Below, in pieces: positions 62,712-64,000 of a stretch of DNA of 64,000 bases. Position 1 is the stretch's first letter. Every line of letters begins with the position of its first letter. The notes beneath the pieces were generated by a model. That model worked only from the letters and a program-made list of their open reading frames with translations, ran no database searches and was not told where the DNA came from. This DNA is from DASQDN01 sp963844855. Lineage in GTDB: Bacteria; Acidobacteriota; Terriglobia; Bryobacterales; Bryobacteraceae. The translations under genes were made by a program, and so were the position numbers. The DNA lies in NCBI GenBank assembly GCA_963844855.1, contig CAWJQP010000083.1:186001-250000 (forward strand), read 5' to 3'.

Positions 62712-62915
62712 TCATTTGCCGCCGGATTTGCGATTGGCCGCCTTCAATTGAGCTTTCTTCTCTTTTCTCGGCAGCCTTGATTTGTTCTTCTTCTCGAGCT
62801 TCGGAACTCTTACCTTCGGTGGAGTTGAGGGCTTTTTCTCAGGAGCGGGCGCAGCCACCGGCTCCTTCACCTCTGTAGCCTCTTTCGGTTCCTTCGGTTC
62901 TTTCGCTTTTGCCAT
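62712..62915 (-). CDS. Small lysine/proline/alanine-rich protein
   Basis: 67 residues, nearly all low-complexity: MAKAKEPKEPKEATEVKEPV, then PAPEKKPSTPPKVRVPKLEK and a basic end. It resembles disordered nucleic-acid-binding tails and echoes the lysine tail at 39128-39841. The frame is protein-like and has a clear start MAK, but low complexity makes the call uncertain. Confidence 0.5.
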   Translation of the reverse strand: MAKAKEPKEPKEATEVKEPVAAPAPEKKPSTPPKVRVPKLEKKNKSRLPRKEKKAQLKAANRKSGGK

Positions 62916-62972
62916 GCATTAAGCCTATACGACAGCTCGTGTCATGATGAATTTCCGAATCGTGGAGGAGGG

Positions 62973-64000
62973 ATGGATACGAACGTGGCCGGCTTATCTC
63001 GACGCCATTTCTTAACGGCGCATACTGCGCTCGGTGTACTCGGGACATCGAAGCTTGCGACAGGGCAAGGATCGCAAACAATCGCCTATATAGGAGCGTA
63101 TACAGACAAGGGGAAGGGTATTCATATGTTCTATCTCGATCCTTCGGACGGAACACTGACACCCTGGAAGGTCCTTACCGGTCTTCCGAGTCCTTCCTCG
63201 CTGGCGTTTCACCCAAACAAGAAAACGCTATACACGGTGAACGAAGCGCCGAATTCGGGAGGGGCTCGCAACGGATCCGTTACCGCAATCTCAGTTAATA
63301 GCGCAACGGGTGATCTTAAGATTCTGAATGTAGTCAGTTCTCAAGGCGGTGGACCTGCGCACCTCAGCGTTGACCCCTCGGGCAAATGGGTATTCGTCGC
63401 CAACTATGGTGGAGGCAATTCTAGCGTGCTTCCTATCTTGCCGGATGGTTCATTAGGCGACTCGACCGATACAAGACCAATTCAGGGTCCGCTCGGACCT
63501 CAACCAGCAGTGGATGCGCCACCGGGGAGCTTCGCGATCAGCGGTCACGATGGTCCACATGCGCATCAAGCGAGCAGCGATCCAGCGGGAAACTTTGTCA
63601 TGGTTTCCGATCTGGGCACGGATCGTATTTATGTGTACAAGCTCGACAAGAACAAAGGAACTCTGTCGCCGGCTGACCCACCGTTTGTGCAATTCTCTCC
63701 GGGTGCAGGACCACGCTGCTTTGACTTCCATCCGAATGGCCGGATAGTCTACGCGATCACGGAGGAAGCTTCGACCATGGTGGTTATGGATTACGATTCC
63801 TCGTCCGGGAAGCTGAGCTATAAGGGCCAGAGCGTCTCTACGCTCCCTGCGGGCTATGCAGGCACCAATTTCCCGTCAGGAATTCAGGTCTCGAGAGATG
63901 GTCGGTTTTTGTACGGAGCAAATCGGCTTTGCGACAGCATTGTGATATTCGACATTGATCCCGATGGTTGGATACGGAATCCACGCCACGAATGGACTCG
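62973..64000 (+). CDS. Exported lactonase-family (6-phosphogluconolactonase-like) beta-propeller, 3' end outside window
   Basis: The frame is open from ATG 62973 (GGAGGAGG directly upstream) to the end of the window, 342 codons. The start MDTNVAGLSRRHFLTAHTAL is a Tat-like signal. The body is a seven-bladed propeller of the YbhE/lactonase family: IAYIGAYTDKGKGIHMF, PSPSSLAFHPNKKTLYTVNE, GGGPAHLSVDPSGKWVFVAN, HAHQASSDPAGNFVMVSDLG, GPRCFDFHPNGRIVYAITEE. These proteins hydrolyse sugar lactones or simply bind them; an exported form is common in acidobacteria. Confidence 0.88.
   Translation, partial: MDTNVAGLSRRHFLTAHTALGVLGTSKLATGQGSQTIAYIGAYTDKGKGIHMFYLDPSDGTLTPWKVLTGLPSPSSLAFHPNKKTLYTVNEAPNSGGARNGSVTAISVNSATGDLKILNVVSSQGGGPAHLSVDPSGKWVFVANYGGGNSSVLPILPDGSLGDSTDTRPIQGPLGPQPAVDAPPGSFAISGHDGPHAHQASSDPAGNFVMVSDLGTDRIYVYKLDKNKGTLSPADPPFVQFSPGAGPRCFDFHPNGRIVYAITEEASTMVVMDYDSSSGKLSYKGQSVSTLPAGYAGTNFPSGIQVSRDGRFLYGANRLCDSIVIFDIDPDGWIRNPRHEWT

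Noticed and set aside
1..64000. tRNA, rRNA, CRISPR arrays, insertion sequences, prophage
   Set aside because: Looked for TTC-GA T-loops, rRNA cores, evenly spaced repeats and transposase motifs on both strands; none was convincing. The only 16S-like stretch (29539-29553) is a ribosome binding site.

Overview
The window looks like a chromosomal piece of an acidobacterium, probably close to Solibacter/Bryobacter. This is inferred from the gene families: MacB-type permeases of the acidobacterial ADOP kind, an acidobacterial VWFA-type secreted protein, many lipoprotein-sized exported orphans, Tat-exported Gfo/Idh/MocA oxidoreductases and sugar epimerases, DUF1080 proteins, GH51, and a bifunctional Rel. 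I saw no rRNA, tRNA, CRISPR array, insertion sequence, phage gene or replication origin. GC is moderate to high by eye. Genes lie in short runs on both strands, with many stop/start overlaps (TAATG, GTGA, ATGA).

Layout. 1-1.5 kb: end of a sugar-oxidoreductase/epimerase pair. 1.7-8.6 kb, minus strand: lipid and housekeeping run of acyl-AMP ligase-ACP-PlsC fusion, accD, D-aminoacylase and ABC-F. 8.7-13.4 kb: very large M36 metalloprotease and a small exported orphan. 13.4-16 kb: rel and a DUF971 gene, closed by a bidirectional terminator facing a TonB gene. 17.4-25 kb: hybrid histidine kinase, VWA protein and a 1,124-residue exported orphan. 25.3-27.5 kb: APC permease with a UspA-like tail, broken as read. 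27.7-29 kb: ECF sigma, small membrane anti-sigma candidate and Spy/CnrX-like sensor. 29-29.8 kb: rpmE and a gene-poor stretch with a candidate small transcript. 29.8-37 kb: MFS transporter, PBP4, ADOP permease, esterase and two small orphans. 37.2-39.8 kb: zinc-dependent phospholipase C-like protein plus a protein with a histone-H1-like lysine tail. 40-42.5 kb: metallo-hydrolase, selD and pyrF. 42.5-48.7 kb: second hybrid kinase, then a four-gene XRE/NfeD/flotillin/PspA membrane-stress operon behind a tandem operator. 49-53 kb: DUF1080, cytochrome c, Tat oxidoreductase and VanZ-like protein. 53.2-57.6 kb: nrdJ with NrdR-type boxes, and rmuC. 57.6-58.3 kb: vapBC with an operator over its start codons. 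58.4-64 kb: BON protein, GH51 arabinofuranosidase, DapA-family enzyme, GNAT, small orphans and the start of a lactonase.

Data quality. At least seven otherwise good genes change reading frame (rel, DUF971, CnrX-like, MFS, ADOP permease twice, APC permease three times, DapA-like), and probably the start of selD. Almost all the changes fit one extra base, several of them in short homopolymers. An insertion-prone sequencing or assembly error is the simplest reading, so these genes may be intact in the organism.

The strongest candidates for an under-described system are the XRE-NfeD-flotillin-PspA operon with its two-turn tandem operator (45.3-48.7 kb), the phospholipase C/lysine-tail pair (37.2-39.8 kb) and the CnrYXH-like sigma cassette (27.7-29.0 kb).
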